Positions 55,227 through 64,000 of a stretch of 64,000 bases of DNA are shown one piece after another; the first letter of the stretch is position 1, and each line of letters opens with the position of its first letter. This DNA comes from Actinosynnema sp. ALI-1.44 (GTDB lineage: Bacteria; Actinomycetota; Actinomycetes; Mycobacteriales; Pseudonocardiaceae): positions 1 through 64,000 of the forward strand of contig NZ_MTQO01000031.1 in NCBI RefSeq assembly GCF_001984155.1. The letters run 5' to 3'. The translations under genes and the position numbers were made by a program. The notes under the pieces were generated by a model. It had not been told where the DNA came from and searched no databases. It saw only the letters and a program-made list of their open reading frames with translations.

Positions 55227-58200
55227 TCACTCCCCGCCCGCGGCGATGCGCTCGAGCTCGCGCAGGATGTGCTCCTCGACCGTTTCGGCGAGCGCAGCCA
55301 CGGTCTGCGCGGTCATCACGTCCCTCGGTGTCAGCGACACGTCGAACGCCGAGTTGGTCCGCGCGGAGATCAGGACACTTTGGATGGAGTCACCGCCGAG
55401 GTCGAAGAAGTTGTCGTCGATGCCGATCCGGTCGACCCCCAGCACGGCTGACCAGATCTCCGCGACGAGGAGTTCGGTGTCGGTGCGCGGGGCCACGTGG
55501 TCGGCTCGTGCGGTCTGGCTCCAGTCCGGCGCGGGCAAGGCGTTGCGGTCGAGCTTGCCGTTGTTGTTGAGCGGCAGCCGGTCGATCGAGACGAACGCGG
55601 CCGGGACCATGTGGTCCGGCAAGGTGCTCGCGGTCAACGCACGCAGCGCGTCCACGTCGACCTGGCCGTTCGCCGGGACGACGTAGCCGACGAGCTGCTT
55701 GCGGCCCTGGTCGGAGCGGGCCACCACGACGGCGGACGCGACACTCGGGTGTCCGGTCAGGACGGTCTCGATCTCGCCGGGTTCGATCCGGAAGCCACGG
55801 ACCTTGACCTGGTGGTCGGATCGGCCGAGGTACTCGATCGTCCCGTCGGGGCGCCTGCGCACCACGTCACCGGTCTGGTACATCCGGTCGCCGTCCGAAC
55901 CGTACGGGTCGGGCAGGAACTTGTTCGCGGTCAGACCGGGCCTGCCGAGATAGCCCCGCGCGACGCCCGCACCCCCGATGTACAGCTCGCCCGCGGCACC
56001 GACGGGCATCGGGCGGAGCCTGCCGTCCAGGACATAGGCCCTGGCGTTGGACACCGGGCGGCCGATCGTCGGCATGTCGGCACCGTCGGAGTACCACGCG
56101 GTCGCGTACACCGTGGCCTCGGTGGGGCCGTAGGCGTTCACGATCCTCGCTCCCGGAACCGCCTCCCGCAGCGCGGTGTACACCCGTTGCGGCAATGCCT
56201 CCCCAGCGAGGACCAGGGTTTCCGCGTCCACGCGCAGACCCGGCCCGTCCAGGAGGTTGGCGAACACCGACGGCACACCACTGGCCATGCTGCCCTGCCA
56301 CGGCCGTTCGGCCAGCACCAGCAGGTCCTGGACCAGTTCGATGCTGCCACCGGACATCAGCGGCGCGAAGATCTCGAACACCGACACGTCGAAGTTCAAC
56401 GACGTCGACGCCAGCACGTGCGACATGTCGCCGACATTCGTGGCCGCCCAGCGCATCAGGTTGACCGCGCTGCGGTGCGACACCATGACGCCTTTGGGAC
56501 GTCCGGTCGATCCTGAGGTGTGGATCACGTAGGCGAGATGGCCGGGTCGGTGTGGCTCGATCCGCTCCTCGTCTGTCACGTTCTCGCACGGCAGCGCGGT
56601 GTCTTCGATCACCTCCGTCAGCACACAGATGGGTTCCACGTCGGCGAGGATCATGTCCTTGCGGTCGGGTGGGTACGTGGGATCGACCGGCACGTATCCA
56701 CCGCCTGCCTTGAGGACCGCGAGTGCCGCGACGACCATGTCGGCGGTGCGCGGCAGTGACAGCGCGACCGTCTTCTCCGGTCGGACACCCTGCGCGATCA
56801 GGTCGCGCGCCAACCGGTTGGCTCGCGCGTTCAACTGGGTGTAGGTCAGGTTTCCGTCGGTGTGCCGCACGGCCACCGCGTCCGGTGTCCGCGCGACCTG
56901 ACGTTCGAACATCTCGGTCAGCGTGACGTCGGGGACGTCGTCGCCGGTTTCGTTCCACGACTCGATCTGGGCGCGCTCGGTCGCGGTGAGGATCGACAGG
57001 TCACCGAGGCGACGGCCGGGGTCGGCGACCAGGTCGTCCAGCAGGACACCGAGGTGTTCGCTGATCCGGTCGACGGTGTTCTCGTCGAAGCGGTCCCGTT
57101 CGAACCCCAGCACGATCTTCAGCCGCCTGCCCGGGTAGATCGTCGCGCTGAGCGAGTAGTTGGTCGCCTCGATCGCGGTCATGTCGGTGATCCGCAGACC
57201 GTGCACCGAGTCCGCCGGGTAGTTCTCGAAGACGAGGATGCTGTCGAACAGCTCCGTCCCGCCGGGCACGCCGCTGCACGCCTGCAGGCGGGACAGCGGC
57301 AGGTGCTCGAACTGCCGTGCCTCGGTCTGCTGCTCCTGCAACTGCCGCAGCCAGTCCGCGACCGTCGCCGAGGAGTCCACACCGGACCGCACCGGCAGCG
57401 TGTTGATCAGGATGCCCGTGATCCCGTCGGGCAGGTCCGCCGGACGCCCGGACACGGTCGCACCGAAACACACGTCGCGCTGGCCGCTGTACCGCGACAG
57501 CAGCAGCGCCCAGACGCCTTGGATGACAGTGTTCAGCGTCAGCCTGTGCCGCTTGGCGAACTCGTAGAGCCGCGCCGAGGCCGGTTCGTCGAGCTCGAAC
57601 GGGACCTGGGCCGCGGAACGCGGGGCCCGCGAGGAGACGCGGTCGTACGGAAGCGATGTCGGAGTGGTGAAGTCACCGAGCACGCGACGCCAGTACTCCT
57701 CCGCCGGACGGTCGTCGCGGCCGCGGAGCCACTCGACGTAGTCGCGGAACGGCGGCCGGTCGGGTACTTCCGCGCCGCTGTACCGGGCGAAGACGTCGTT
57801 GAGGACCTGGAAGATGCTCCACCCGTCGAGCAGGACGTGGTGGAAGGTCCACAGCACACGGACCTCGTCGCCCGGCAGCCGCGCCAGACTGATCCGCATC
57901 AACGGCGCCTTGCTCAGGTCGACGCCCTCCGCGCGGTCCTTGGCCAGCAGGCTCCGCAACGCCCGTTCGGCGCGCGGCGCGGAGTACCGGGACCAGTCGA
58001 GCACGCTGACCGGCAGCGTCACGTCGTCCCGGACGACCTGCACCGGTTCCTCGACGCCCTGCCACACGATCGCGCTGCGGAGCACCGGCGTGCGGCTGAC
58101 GATGTGCTGCCACGCCTTGGCCAGGCGCATCACGTTGTCCACGCCGCCGAGCACGAACGTGGTCTGCTGGAAGTACGTTCCCTCGTCCGGCTCGGACAGG

Positions 58201-58270
58201 TCGTGGAAGACCATCCCGGCCTGCATCGGGGTCAGCGGGTAGATGTCCGACGCGGACGGCCCGATCCTGT
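55227..58270 (-). other. NRPS module 3: C-A-T
   Basis: D-donor-type C domain (agrees with the E domain before it), A domain with pocket code DVFSVAAVY read by eye, T at LGGDS, no E. I do not recognise this code with confidence; a small or mid-size neutral residue is a guess. Residue 3 should be L. Confidence 0.7.
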
Positions 58271-61200
58271 CGATCTGGTCCTGGGTGAGCGCGGCCAGCG
58301 GGAAGTCCGACGGGGTCCGGCCGCCGCCCGGGACCCGGATGATCTGCCGCAGCGCCGCCGACAGCTCCTGCGAGAGCTTCTCGATCGTCGCGGGCCTGTG
58401 CACGTTCGACGAGTAGAACCACGTCAGCTCCAGGCACCCGCGTTCGACCTTGCCGACGAGGTCGATCAGGTGGAACCGGTGGTGCGCCGGGCTGGCGTCC
58501 AGGTCAAGACCACCGATCCCGCGGTACAGCTCGCCCCGAGGCCAGTCCATCCTGCCGAGGTAGTTGAAGCTCACCTGGGGCCGCAGCCTGGGACCGAGCA
58601 CGCCGTAGGACAGACCGTTGCGCGGCACGGCCCGCAGCTGCTCCTTGACCGACTTCAGGGTGTCGCCCCACGCCGTGTCCGGGACGTGCAGTGCGACGGG
58701 GAACATGGTCGTGAACCAGCCGACCGTCCTGGACAGGTCGGCACCGCCGAACTCCTCGCGGCCGTGCCCTTCCAGGTCGACCAGCACGTCGTCGTGACCG
58801 GTCCACTGACCGAGCACCCGGCCCACAGCGCTGAGCAGGACGTCGTTGGCGCGCGTGTGGTACCGCTTCGGGAGGTCGCGTAGCAGTGCGTCGGTTTCCC
58901 GTTCGGTGAGCCTGGTCGTGACCGTCCGGGTGCTCGCGACCGTGTTGGGCCCGTCGCCGTCGACCGGGATGGGGCCGGGATCGGCGACCGCGTCCCAGTA
59001 GGCGGCGTCCGCGCTGAAGTCGTGCGCCGCCAACAGCCTCGACCAGTCCAGGAAGGACGTGGTCTTGGTACCGAAGTCGACCGGCTCGCCCCGGACCACC
59101 TGCTGGTAGGCCGTGTCGAGGTCCTCGAGGAGGATCCGCCAGGACACGCCGTCGACCACGAGGTGGTGCACGCTGATCAGTACGGTCGTCCGGTCGACCA
59201 GGACCGCCTTGATCATCGGGCCGGACACCAGGTCGATGCCCTCACCGACGAGGATGCGTTCCTGGACCGGGGCGACGCGCTGGACGCGGTGCCCGTCGGT
59301 GGTCTCGAACCGCATCCGCAACGCGTCGTGGTGTTCGATCAGTGCCCTGGCGGCCTTGTCCAACGCTTCCGGGTCGTAGTCGTCGACCAGCTCCACCACG
59401 ATGGACTGGTTGAAGTGTTCCGGGTCGACCGGGTGGTTGTCGAAGAACCAGCGCTGGATCGGCGTCAGCGGGGCCTCACCGACGACCGGGCCCTGGTCGA
59501 CGACGGTCACGTGTTCGGTGATCACCGGAGCCAGTGCGGCGACGGTCTGTTTGGCGAAGATGTCCCTGGCGGTCACCGTCATCCCGGCCTGTTTGGCCTT
59601 GGCCACCACCCGGATCGCCAGGATCGAGTCACCGCCGAGCTCGAAGAAGTTGTCCCGGACGCCGACCTTGGGCACACCGAGCACATCGGCGAAGATCCCG
59701 GCGAGCTTCTCCTCGGTCGGTGTGCGTGGGGCGACGTACCCGCTCGGCGACTGCACCACCTGCCGCGGAACGGCTGCCGGGTGCGGGCCGAGCTCGCCGA
59801 CGAGCCGGTCGGGGTCCGTGACGACGGCGTCCAGCAGCTCGTGCAGCCTGCCTGACAGACGTTCGACCGTGCTCGCCTCGAACAGGTCCTTGTCGTATTC
59901 GAGGACGACCAGCAGTTCGTCGCCACGCGGCCAGAACTCGATGACCAGGTCGAACCGCGCGTGCGGCCTCGGCAGGTCACAGGGTTCGACGCGCAGGCCC
60001 GCGACGTCACGGGGGCGGGCGATCTCGTTGTGCAGCACCACGACCGCGTGCAGCCGGTCGGTGTCGAGCTGGTCGAACGGGACGTCCTCGTTGGCGAACG
60101 CGCCGAGCACGGTCGCGCGGACCTGCCCGACGAAGTCGGCGAACCGCAGTCCCGGATCCACGTCGGACCGCAGCACCAGCGTGTTGACGAAGAAGCCCGC
60201 CACACCGTCCAGTTCGGACCGGTTGCGGCCGGAGCTCACGCTGCCGATGGCGACGTCGCGTTCACCGGTCCAGCCGGACAGCAGCACGTTGACGGCAGCG
60301 GCCAAGGTGGTGAACAGGGTGGCGCCGTGCGCCTGGCCCATCCGGGTCAGGCGCCGCACGAGTTCCGCGTCCAGCCGACTGCGGTGCACCGCACCGGACG
60401 GTCCTGGCCGTGCGGCCCTGGGGTGGTCGACGGGCAGCCGCAGCGGCCGCATCCCGGCCAGTTTCCCCTGCCAGTACGACAGTTGGCCGCTGATGTCCCG
60501 CTCACGCTGCCAGACGGCGAAGTCCGCGTACTGGATCGGCAGCGACGGCAGGTCGCCCGCGCCCGCGTACACCGACCACAACTCGTCGAGCAGCACATCC
60601 ACCGACCAGCCGTCGGTGACGATGTGGTGCTGGCACAGGACGAACACGTGGTCGTCCACGCCGAGGCGGACCAGCACGGCACGGGACAGCGGCCCGCGGC
60701 GCAGGTCGAACGGCCGCGCGAGCTCGGTCTCGACGCAGGCGGACGAATCGCTGACGTACAACGGGATCTCGCTGTCCGCGCCGATCACCTGGACTGGTTC
60801 GCCGTGCACGGTGTCGAACGTGGTGCGGAGGATCTCGTGCCGGTCGACCAGCGCCGCGAGCGCGGAGCGCAGCTTCTCCACGTCGACGCGGCCGGTGATC
60901 CGGACCCCGAAAGCCGTGTTGTTGCCCGCGCCGATCAGCTCGTCCTGCAGCCAGAGCCGGTGCTGGGCCGGGGAAAGCGGATAGACGTGGCCGCGCTCGA
61001 CCCGGCTGATCGGCGTGGCGGCGGCCGCGGCGGGGACGAGCTCGGCGAGACCGGCGATCGTCCTGGCGTCGAACACGGCGTGCGCGGGCAGGTCCACGCC
61101 GAGGTCGGTGCGGATCCGGGCGATCACCCGGTTGCCCAGGATCGAGTCGCCGCCGAGGAAGCCGAAGTCGTCCTCGATCCCGACCCGGTCCATGCCGAGC

Positions 61201-62732
61201 ACGTCCGCCCAGATCCGGGCCAGTGCCCGCTCGGCGTCGGTGCGCGGTTCGACGTACGACGGACCGGCCTCCACGACCGGCGCGGGCAACGCGGCACGGT
61301 CCAGCTTGCCGTTGGGGCTCAGCGGGAATTCGCGCAACACGACGAACGCCGCCGGAACCATGTACTCGGGCAGCACGTCCGCGACCCAGTCGCGCAGGTC
61401 CGGCTCGCCGGACGAGGTCACGTACGCCACCAGCCGTTTGAGGCCCTGGTCGACGCGGGCGATCACCACGGCGCCGTCCACCTCGGGGTGGCCGCGCAGC
61501 ACCGTCTCGATCTCCCCGGGTTCGATCCGGTGGCCGCGGATCTTGACCTGGTGGTCGGCCCGGCCGACGAACTCCAGCTCACCCGTCGCGGTCCAGCGGA
61601 CCACGTCCCCGGTGCGGTACATCCGGCTGCCGGGCGGTCCGAACGGGTCCGCGACGAACCGGGAAGCCGTCAGGCCCGGCCGGTTGAGGTAGCCACGAGC
61701 CAGGCCGACACCGGATACATAGAGCTCGCCCGACGACACCGGGTGCAGCGTTTCGTCCAGCACGTACGCGGTGGTGTTCCAGATCGGGCCGCCGATGGGC
61801 GGGGCCGTCTCCCCCGGCACCAGCGGCTCGCTCCAGGTGGCGACCACGGTGCACTCGGTCGGGCCGTACGCGTTGATCATCCGCCGTCCCGGCGCCCAGT
61901 GGCGGACGAGTTCGGCGTCACAGGCGTCGCCGCCGACGATCACGCAGCGGAAGTCCGGCAGCGCGGTGGCCGCCGACGGCGGCACGGTCGCCAGGGCGAC
62001 CGGCGGGATGAGGGCGTGGGTGACGCGCGAACGGCCGAGTACTTCGGCAAGTCGCTCGCCCAGGAGCGGGCCGGGCGGCGGCACGACCAGTGCCGCGCCC
62101 GCGGGCAGCGACATGCACAGCTCCAGCACGGAGGCGTCGAAGCTCGGCGAGGAGAACTGCAGCACGCGGTCACCCGGCCGGACGCCGAACCGGTCGATCT
62201 CCGCCGCGGAGAAGCTGGCCAGGCCGCGGTGGGTGACGACGACGCCTTTCGGACGGCCCGTCGAACCGGACGTGTAGATGACGTAGGCGGGGTGATCCAC
62301 CCCGACGTCGACCCGCGGCGACCACGGCGGCATCTCGTCGATCGCCGGATCGCGCAGGTCGGCGCGGGTGAGCGTGAGCACGGGAGCGGCGTCGGCCAGC
62401 ATCATCTCGACGCGTTCGGCCGGGTAGTCCGGGTCGACCGGCAGGAACGCGGCGCCAGCCTTCAGCACGGCCAGTTGAGCGACGACGATGTCGGCCGATC
62501 GGGGCAGCAGCAGCGCGACGACGCGCTCCGGGCCCGCGCCGCGGTCGACGAGCAAGTGGGCGAGCCGGTTGGCCCGCTCGTCCAGCTCCGCGTATCTGAT
62601 GACGGTGTCGTCGTACCGGATCGCCGGTAAGCCCGGCGTGCGCTCGACCTGCCGTTCGAACATTCCAGAAAATGTAAGCGGGGCCACTCGGACGTTTTTC
62701 CCCGCACCAAGGACAGCATTGTTCGACAGCAT
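55227..62732 (-). CDS. Three-module NRPS (A-T, C-T-E lacking A, C-A-T)
   Basis: 2,501 aa. A1 about residues 18-490, T1 LGGDS near 528, C 574-980 (HHIVTDGWS), then directly T2 near 1034, E 1085-1465 ([10 protein letters not shown]), C 1500-1910 ([23 protein letters not shown]-donor type), A 1935-2400, T3 near 2445. It begins with an A domain and no starter C, so it is the initiating synthetase and the first residue is not predicted to be acylated. The second module has no adenylation domain. The C-terminus ([17 protein letters not shown]) is a short charged helix that can dock onto the next synthetase. The ATG at 62732 has AAGG about 10 nt upstream, weak but the only in-frame choice that keeps the A domain whole. 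Confidence 0.95.
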   Translation of the reverse strand: MLSNNAVLGAGKNVRVAPLTFSGMFERQVERTPGLPAIRYDDTVIRYAELDERANRLAHLLVDRGAGPERVVALLLPRSADIVVAQLAVLKAGAAFLPVDPDYPAERVEMMLADAAPVLTLTRADLRDPAIDEMPPWSPRVDVGVDHPAYVIYTSGSTGRPKGVVVTHRGLASFSAAEIDRFGVRPGDRVLQFSSPSFDASVLELCMSLPAGAALVVPPPGPLLGERLAEVLGRSRVTHALIPPVALATVPPSAATALPDFRCVIVGGDACDAELVRHWAPGRRMINAYGPTECTVVATWSEPLVPGETAPPIGGPIWNTTAYVLDETLHPVSSGELYVSGVGLARGYLNRPGLTASRFVADPFGPPGSRMYRTGDVVRWTATGELEFVGRADHQVKIRGHRIEPGEIETVLRGHPEVDGAVVIARVDQGLKRLVAYVTSSGEPDLRDWVADVLPEYMVPAAFVVLREFPLSPNGKLDRAALPAPVVEAGPSYVEPRTDAERALARIWADVLGMDRVGIEDDFGFLGGDSILGNRVIARIRTDLGVDLPAHAVFDARTIAGLAELVPAAAAATPISRVERGHVYPLSPAQHRLWLQDELIGAGNNTAFGVRITGRVDVEKLRSALAALVDRHEILRTTFDTVHGEPVQVIGADSEIPLYVSDSSACVETELARPFDLRRGPLSRAVLVRLGVDDHVFVLCQHHIVTDGWSVDVLLDELWSVYAGAGDLPSLPIQYADFAVWQRERDISGQLSYWQGKLAGMRPLRLPVDHPRAARPGPSGAVHRSRLDAELVRRLTRMGQAHGATLFTTLAAAVNVLLSGWTGERDVAIGSVSSGRNRSELDGVAGFFVNTLVLRSDVDPGLRFADFVGQVRATVLGAFANEDVPFDQLDTDRLHAVVVLHNEIARPRDVAGLRVEPCDLPRPHARFDLVIEFWPRGDELLVVLEYDKDLFEASTVERLSGRLHELLDAVVTDPDRLVGELGPHPAAVPRQVVQSPSGYVAPRTPTEEKLAGIFADVLGVPKVGVRDNFFELGGDSILAIRVVAKAKQAGMTVTARDIFAKQTVAALAPVITEHVTVVDQGPVVGEAPLTPIQRWFFDNHPVDPEHFNQSIVVELVDDYDPEALDKAARALIEHHDALRMRFETTDGHRVQRVAPVQERILVGEGIDLVSGPMIKAVLVDRTTVLISVHHLVVDGVSWRILLEDLDTAYQQVVRGEPVDFGTKTTSFLDWSRLLAAHDFSADAAYWDAVADPGPIPVDGDGPNTVASTRTVTTRLTERETDALLRDLPKRYHTRANDVLLSAVGRVLGQWTGHDDVLVDLEGHGREEFGGADLSRTVGWFTTMFPVALHVPDTAWGDTLKSVKEQLRAVPRNGLSYGVLGPRLRPQVSFNYLGRMDWPRGELYRGIGGLDLDASPAHHRFHLIDLVGKVERGCLELTWFYSSNVHRPATIEKLSQELSAALRQIIRVPGGGRTPSDFPLAALTQDQIDRIGPSASDIYPLTPMQAGMVFHDLSEPDEGTYFQQTTFVLGGVDNVMRLAKAWQHIVSRTPVLRSAIVWQGVEEPVQVVRDDVTLPVSVLDWSRYSAPRAERALRSLLAKDRAEGVDLSKAPLMRISLARLPGDEVRVLWTFHHVLLDGWSIFQVLNDVFARYSGAEVPDRPPFRDYVEWLRGRDDRPAEEYWRRVLGDFTTPTSLPYDRVSSRAPRSAAQVPFELDEPASARLYEFAKRHRLTLNTVIQGVWALLLSRYSGQRDVCFGATVSGRPADLPDGITGILINTLPVRSGVDSSATVADWLRQLQEQQTEARQFEHLPLSRLQACSGVPGGTELFDSILVFENYPADSVHGLRITDMTAIEATNYSLSATIYPGRRLKIVLGFERDRFDENTVDRISEHLGVLLDDLVADPGRRLGDLSILTATERAQIESWNETGDDVPDVTLTEMFERQVARTPDAVAVRHTDGNLTYTQLNARANRLARDLIAQGVRPEKTVALSLPRTADMVVAALAVLKAGGGYVPVDPTYPPDRKDMILADVEPICVLTEVIEDTALPCENVTDEERIEPHRPGHLAYVIHTSGSTGRPKGVMVSHRSAVNLMRWAATNVGDMSHVLASTSLNFDVSVFEIFAPLMSGGSIELVQDLLVLAERPWQGSMASGVPSVFANLLDGPGLRVDAETLVLAGEALPQRVYTALREAVPGARIVNAYGPTEATVYATAWYSDGADMPTIGRPVSNARAYVLDGRLRPMPVGAAGELYIGGAGVARGYLGRPGLTANKFLPDPYGSDGDRMYQTGDVVRRRPDGTIEYLGRSDHQVKVRGFRIEPGEIETVLTGHPSVASAVVVARSDQGRKQLVGYVVPANGQVDVDALRALTASTLPDHMVPAAFVSIDRLPLNNNGKLDRNALPAPDWSQTARADHVAPRTDTELLVAEIWSAVLGVDRIGIDDNFFDLGGDSIQSVLISARTNSAFDVSLTPRDVMTAQTVAALAETVEEHILRELERIAAGGE
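58330..61015 (-). other. NRPS module 2: C-T-E without adenylation domain
   Basis: The C domain has an intact HHIVTDG and ends near residue 980. Only a linker of about 35 residues ([13 protein letters not shown] to [14 protein letters not shown]) separates it from the T domain. No A-domain motif (YTSGSTG, GELY or the K-containing A10) occurs here, although the frame is open throughout. T2 (ELGGDS) and E ([10 protein letters not shown]) look functional, so this module must be loaded from elsewhere, and its residue becomes D. Confidence 0.88.
61020..62732 (-). other. NRPS module 1: A-T loading module
   Basis: The A domain starts at residue about 18 ([11 protein letters not shown]) with [14 protein letters not shown] near 150 and NAYGPTE; T has FLGGDS near 528. 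The pocket code read by eye is DALLIGAVV, the same as module 8. It resembles a Tyr code (DALVTGAVV) at seven of nine positions, so an aromatic or large aliphatic residue is likely. Not epimerised. Confidence 0.72.
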
Positions 62733-62811
62733 GACCAGGGCACCTTTCAGGTGTGTTAAATGATCACAGTCACCCGTTCGGGCAATGAACGGCGACGGTG
62801 CCTGCGATCTA

Positions 62812-64000
62812 TTACCGGCGGGCCAGCGCGAGCCTGCCGTTGACGTGAATGCGGTCGATTTTCCCGGTCTCCGGAGATACCAGGCAGCGGCCCGCGTACA
62901 GCTGCTGACCTGATTGGTTATCCCGTAGCGAGAATGTCAAACCTTCGTGAAAAGTGATCATGGCCTGTGGCTCGCCGTCGACCGCGAAGACCATGTCCGC
63001 GGAGATCGAATACTCGGTGTCGCCGTTGTGGAAACTGCCCGACCAGCCGTCCGGCGGTGGCAGGACGACGTCGGGCACGGCCGTCAACGAGCCGCTCGGG
63101 ATGGGCAACCCCCGGCGGCCCAACTCGGCCACGACGTCGTCCCACAACCCCGCACCCGCACTGGAATTGCAGGTCAGAGCGGCCACAGTGCCGCGATCCG
63201 GGTCGATCCTGAGCTGGCACCACGTGCCGTCGCCGGTGCCGTCGTGGCCCGCCCACGTGCCGAACAGCGCGAGGCCGAGACCCCACGCGTCGGCCAGGCC
63301 GAAGGCGTCGGCGACCGGCTGGCGCATCCGGCGGGCGTCCTCGTGCGACAGGATGCCACCGCCGTCGACCAGCATGCGGCCGAGCGCGACCAAGTCGGAA
63401 GCGCTCGCCGCGATGGCACCGGCGGGTGCCTCGGCGAGCGTGATGTTCTGCGTGACGGGTCTCGCACGTCCGGCGTGCCCGGTCGCGACGGGTCTCGCGG
63501 TGCGCGGACCGACCACGAACGCCGGTGCGATCCCCAGCGGGCGCAGCAGGATCGATTCCACGCACTCGAACCACGACATCCCCGTCACGGTCTCGGCCAG
63601 CCTGCCGAGCAGCACGAACCCGGCGTTCGAGTACGAGAAGTCCCCGCCGGGCGGCTGGATCAGGCCGGTGCGCTCGACCAGCCCGCGCATCGACGGCCCG
63701 CCCTCCGGGCCGGACTCCAGGCCACCGGTGTGGCTGAGCAGCTGCCGCGGTGTGACCGCCGCGATCGGCCTGCCCGCGGTCTCCGGCACGTACTCGCCGA
63801 CCGGGTCGTCCAGACCGAGGTCGCCGTCCGCGGCCAGGACCATGACCACCGCCGCGGTGAACGTCTTGCCGATGGACCCGACCGGGAAGGCCACGTCCGG
63901 TGTGACGGGACGGCCGCTGCCGTGCTCGGCCTCGCCGACGGCCACGGCGACCAGCTCTCCCTCGTGCAGCACCGTGAACTGCGCCCCCGGTACCCCGTGC
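62812..64000 (-). CDS. S12 serine hydrolase / PBP-type thioesterase candidate (5' end beyond window)
   Basis: At least 395 aa; the frame runs open off the window edge (HGVPGAQFTVLHEGE precedes the first in-window GTG at 63972), so the true start is outside. Beta-lactamase/PBP motifs are SIGK (SxxK, nucleophile Ser), YSN (YxN) and HDG in GHDGTGDG as third motif. After the hydrolase domain, about the last 85 residues (from DGWSGSFHNG) form a small beta-rich, lipocalin-like domain. SurE-type stand-alone cyclases that release NRPS chains ending in a D-residue have this PBP plus lipocalin make-up. It is first in the operon, 79 bp before an NRPS set that lacks a thioesterase. An ordinary D-aminopeptidase or beta-lactamase-like resistance protein is the alternative. 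Confidence 0.82.
   Translation of the reverse strand, partial: HGVPGAQFTVLHEGELVAVAVGEAEHGSGRPVTPDVAFPVGSIGKTFTAAVVMVLAADGDLGLDDPVGEYVPETAGRPIAAVTPRQLLSHTGGLESGPEGGPSMRGLVERTGLIQPPGGDFSYSNAGFVLLGRLAETVTGMSWFECVESILLRPLGIAPAFVVGPRTARPVATGHAGRARPVTQNITLAEAPAGAIAASASDLVALGRMLVDGGGILSHEDARRMRQPVADAFGLADAWGLGLALFGTWAGHDGTGDGTWCQLRIDPDRGTVAALTCNSSAGAGLWDDVVAELGRRGLPIPSGSLTAVPDVVLPPPDGWSGSFHNGDTEYSISADMVFAVDGEPQAMITFHEGLTFSLRDNQSGQQLYAGRCLVSPETGKIDRIHVNGRLALARR

Noticed and set aside
59700-60000. Hidden or frameshifted adenylation domain in module 2
   Set aside because: The frame is open from C to T with a normal linker, and there is only about 100 bp between the domains, far too little for the roughly 1.4 kb of an A domain in any frame.
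62741-62792. Two small hairpins upstream of the first NRPS gene (CACCT-TTC-AGGTG and CCGTTC-N7-GAACGG)
   Set aside because: Stems of 5 and 6 bp are expected by chance at this GC content; possible ribosome-site masking is not supportable without conservation.

Overview
The window looks like chromosomal DNA from a high-GC actinomycete, probably of the Pseudonocardiales (Kibdelosporangium, Lentzea or Saccharothrix type). GC is near 70%, GTG starts are frequent, several genes look leaderless, and the DUF309, DUF2237, DUF6247 and PaaX-like proteins and GntR/TetR hybrid regulator are actinobacterial in style. The genus is an impression, not a result. I see no tRNA, rRNA, CRISPR array or intact insertion sequence.

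Bases 1-34,250 hold many small accessory operons, most with their own regulator and often a visible operator. In order: an MFS exporter divergent from a LysR regulator; a LacI regulator beside an NAD-dependent dehydrogenase with two LacI-type operators; a MarR gene; a GntR-TetR hybrid divergent from a flavin monooxygenase; a DUF2237 gene; a membrane glycosyltransferase; a MocR regulator divergent from an alpha/beta hydrolase and SDR; an SGNH hydrolase-TetR operon with a 17-bp operator; an AlkZ-like protein; a Tat-exported two-subunit molybdenum hydroxylase; a PaaX-like regulator. A tightly coupled four-gene cassette follows (19,382-24,525): subtilase, sigma factor, small beta-domain protein, TPR-CHAT protease. 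It looks like a self-regulated intracellular protease system. Then come a RidA/SDR pair divergent from a fused flavin monooxygenase/old-yellow-enzyme-type protein and an acyl-CoA dehydrogenase (aryl-CoA catabolism), a DHA2 exporter with a C-terminal winged-helix-like tail, a Gfo/Idh oxidoreductase, a toxin-antitoxin-like pair, an OsmC protein and a DUF309 protein.

Bases 34,271-64,000 form one minus-strand biosynthetic operon. In transcription order: an S12 (PBP-type) serine hydrolase cut by the window edge, a 2,501-aa NRPS, a 6,212-aa NRPS, an MFS exporter, MbtH, and a frameshifted patatin gene. The synthetases hold eight modules: A-T / C-T-E / C-A-T // C-A-T-E / C-A-T / C-A-T-E / C-A-T / C-A-T-E. 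Four features stand out. Epimerases sit in modules 2, 4, 6 and 8, predicting a strictly alternating L,D octapeptide. Module 2 has no adenylation domain. Modules 4, 5 and 6 share one acidic binding-pocket code, suggesting three basic residues in a row. The line ends in an epimerase with no thioesterase, so the neighbouring PBP-type hydrolase is the probable trans-acting (SurE-like) cyclase. The predicted product is a cationic, amphipathic, probably cyclic D,L-octapeptide exported by the adjacent MFS protein.
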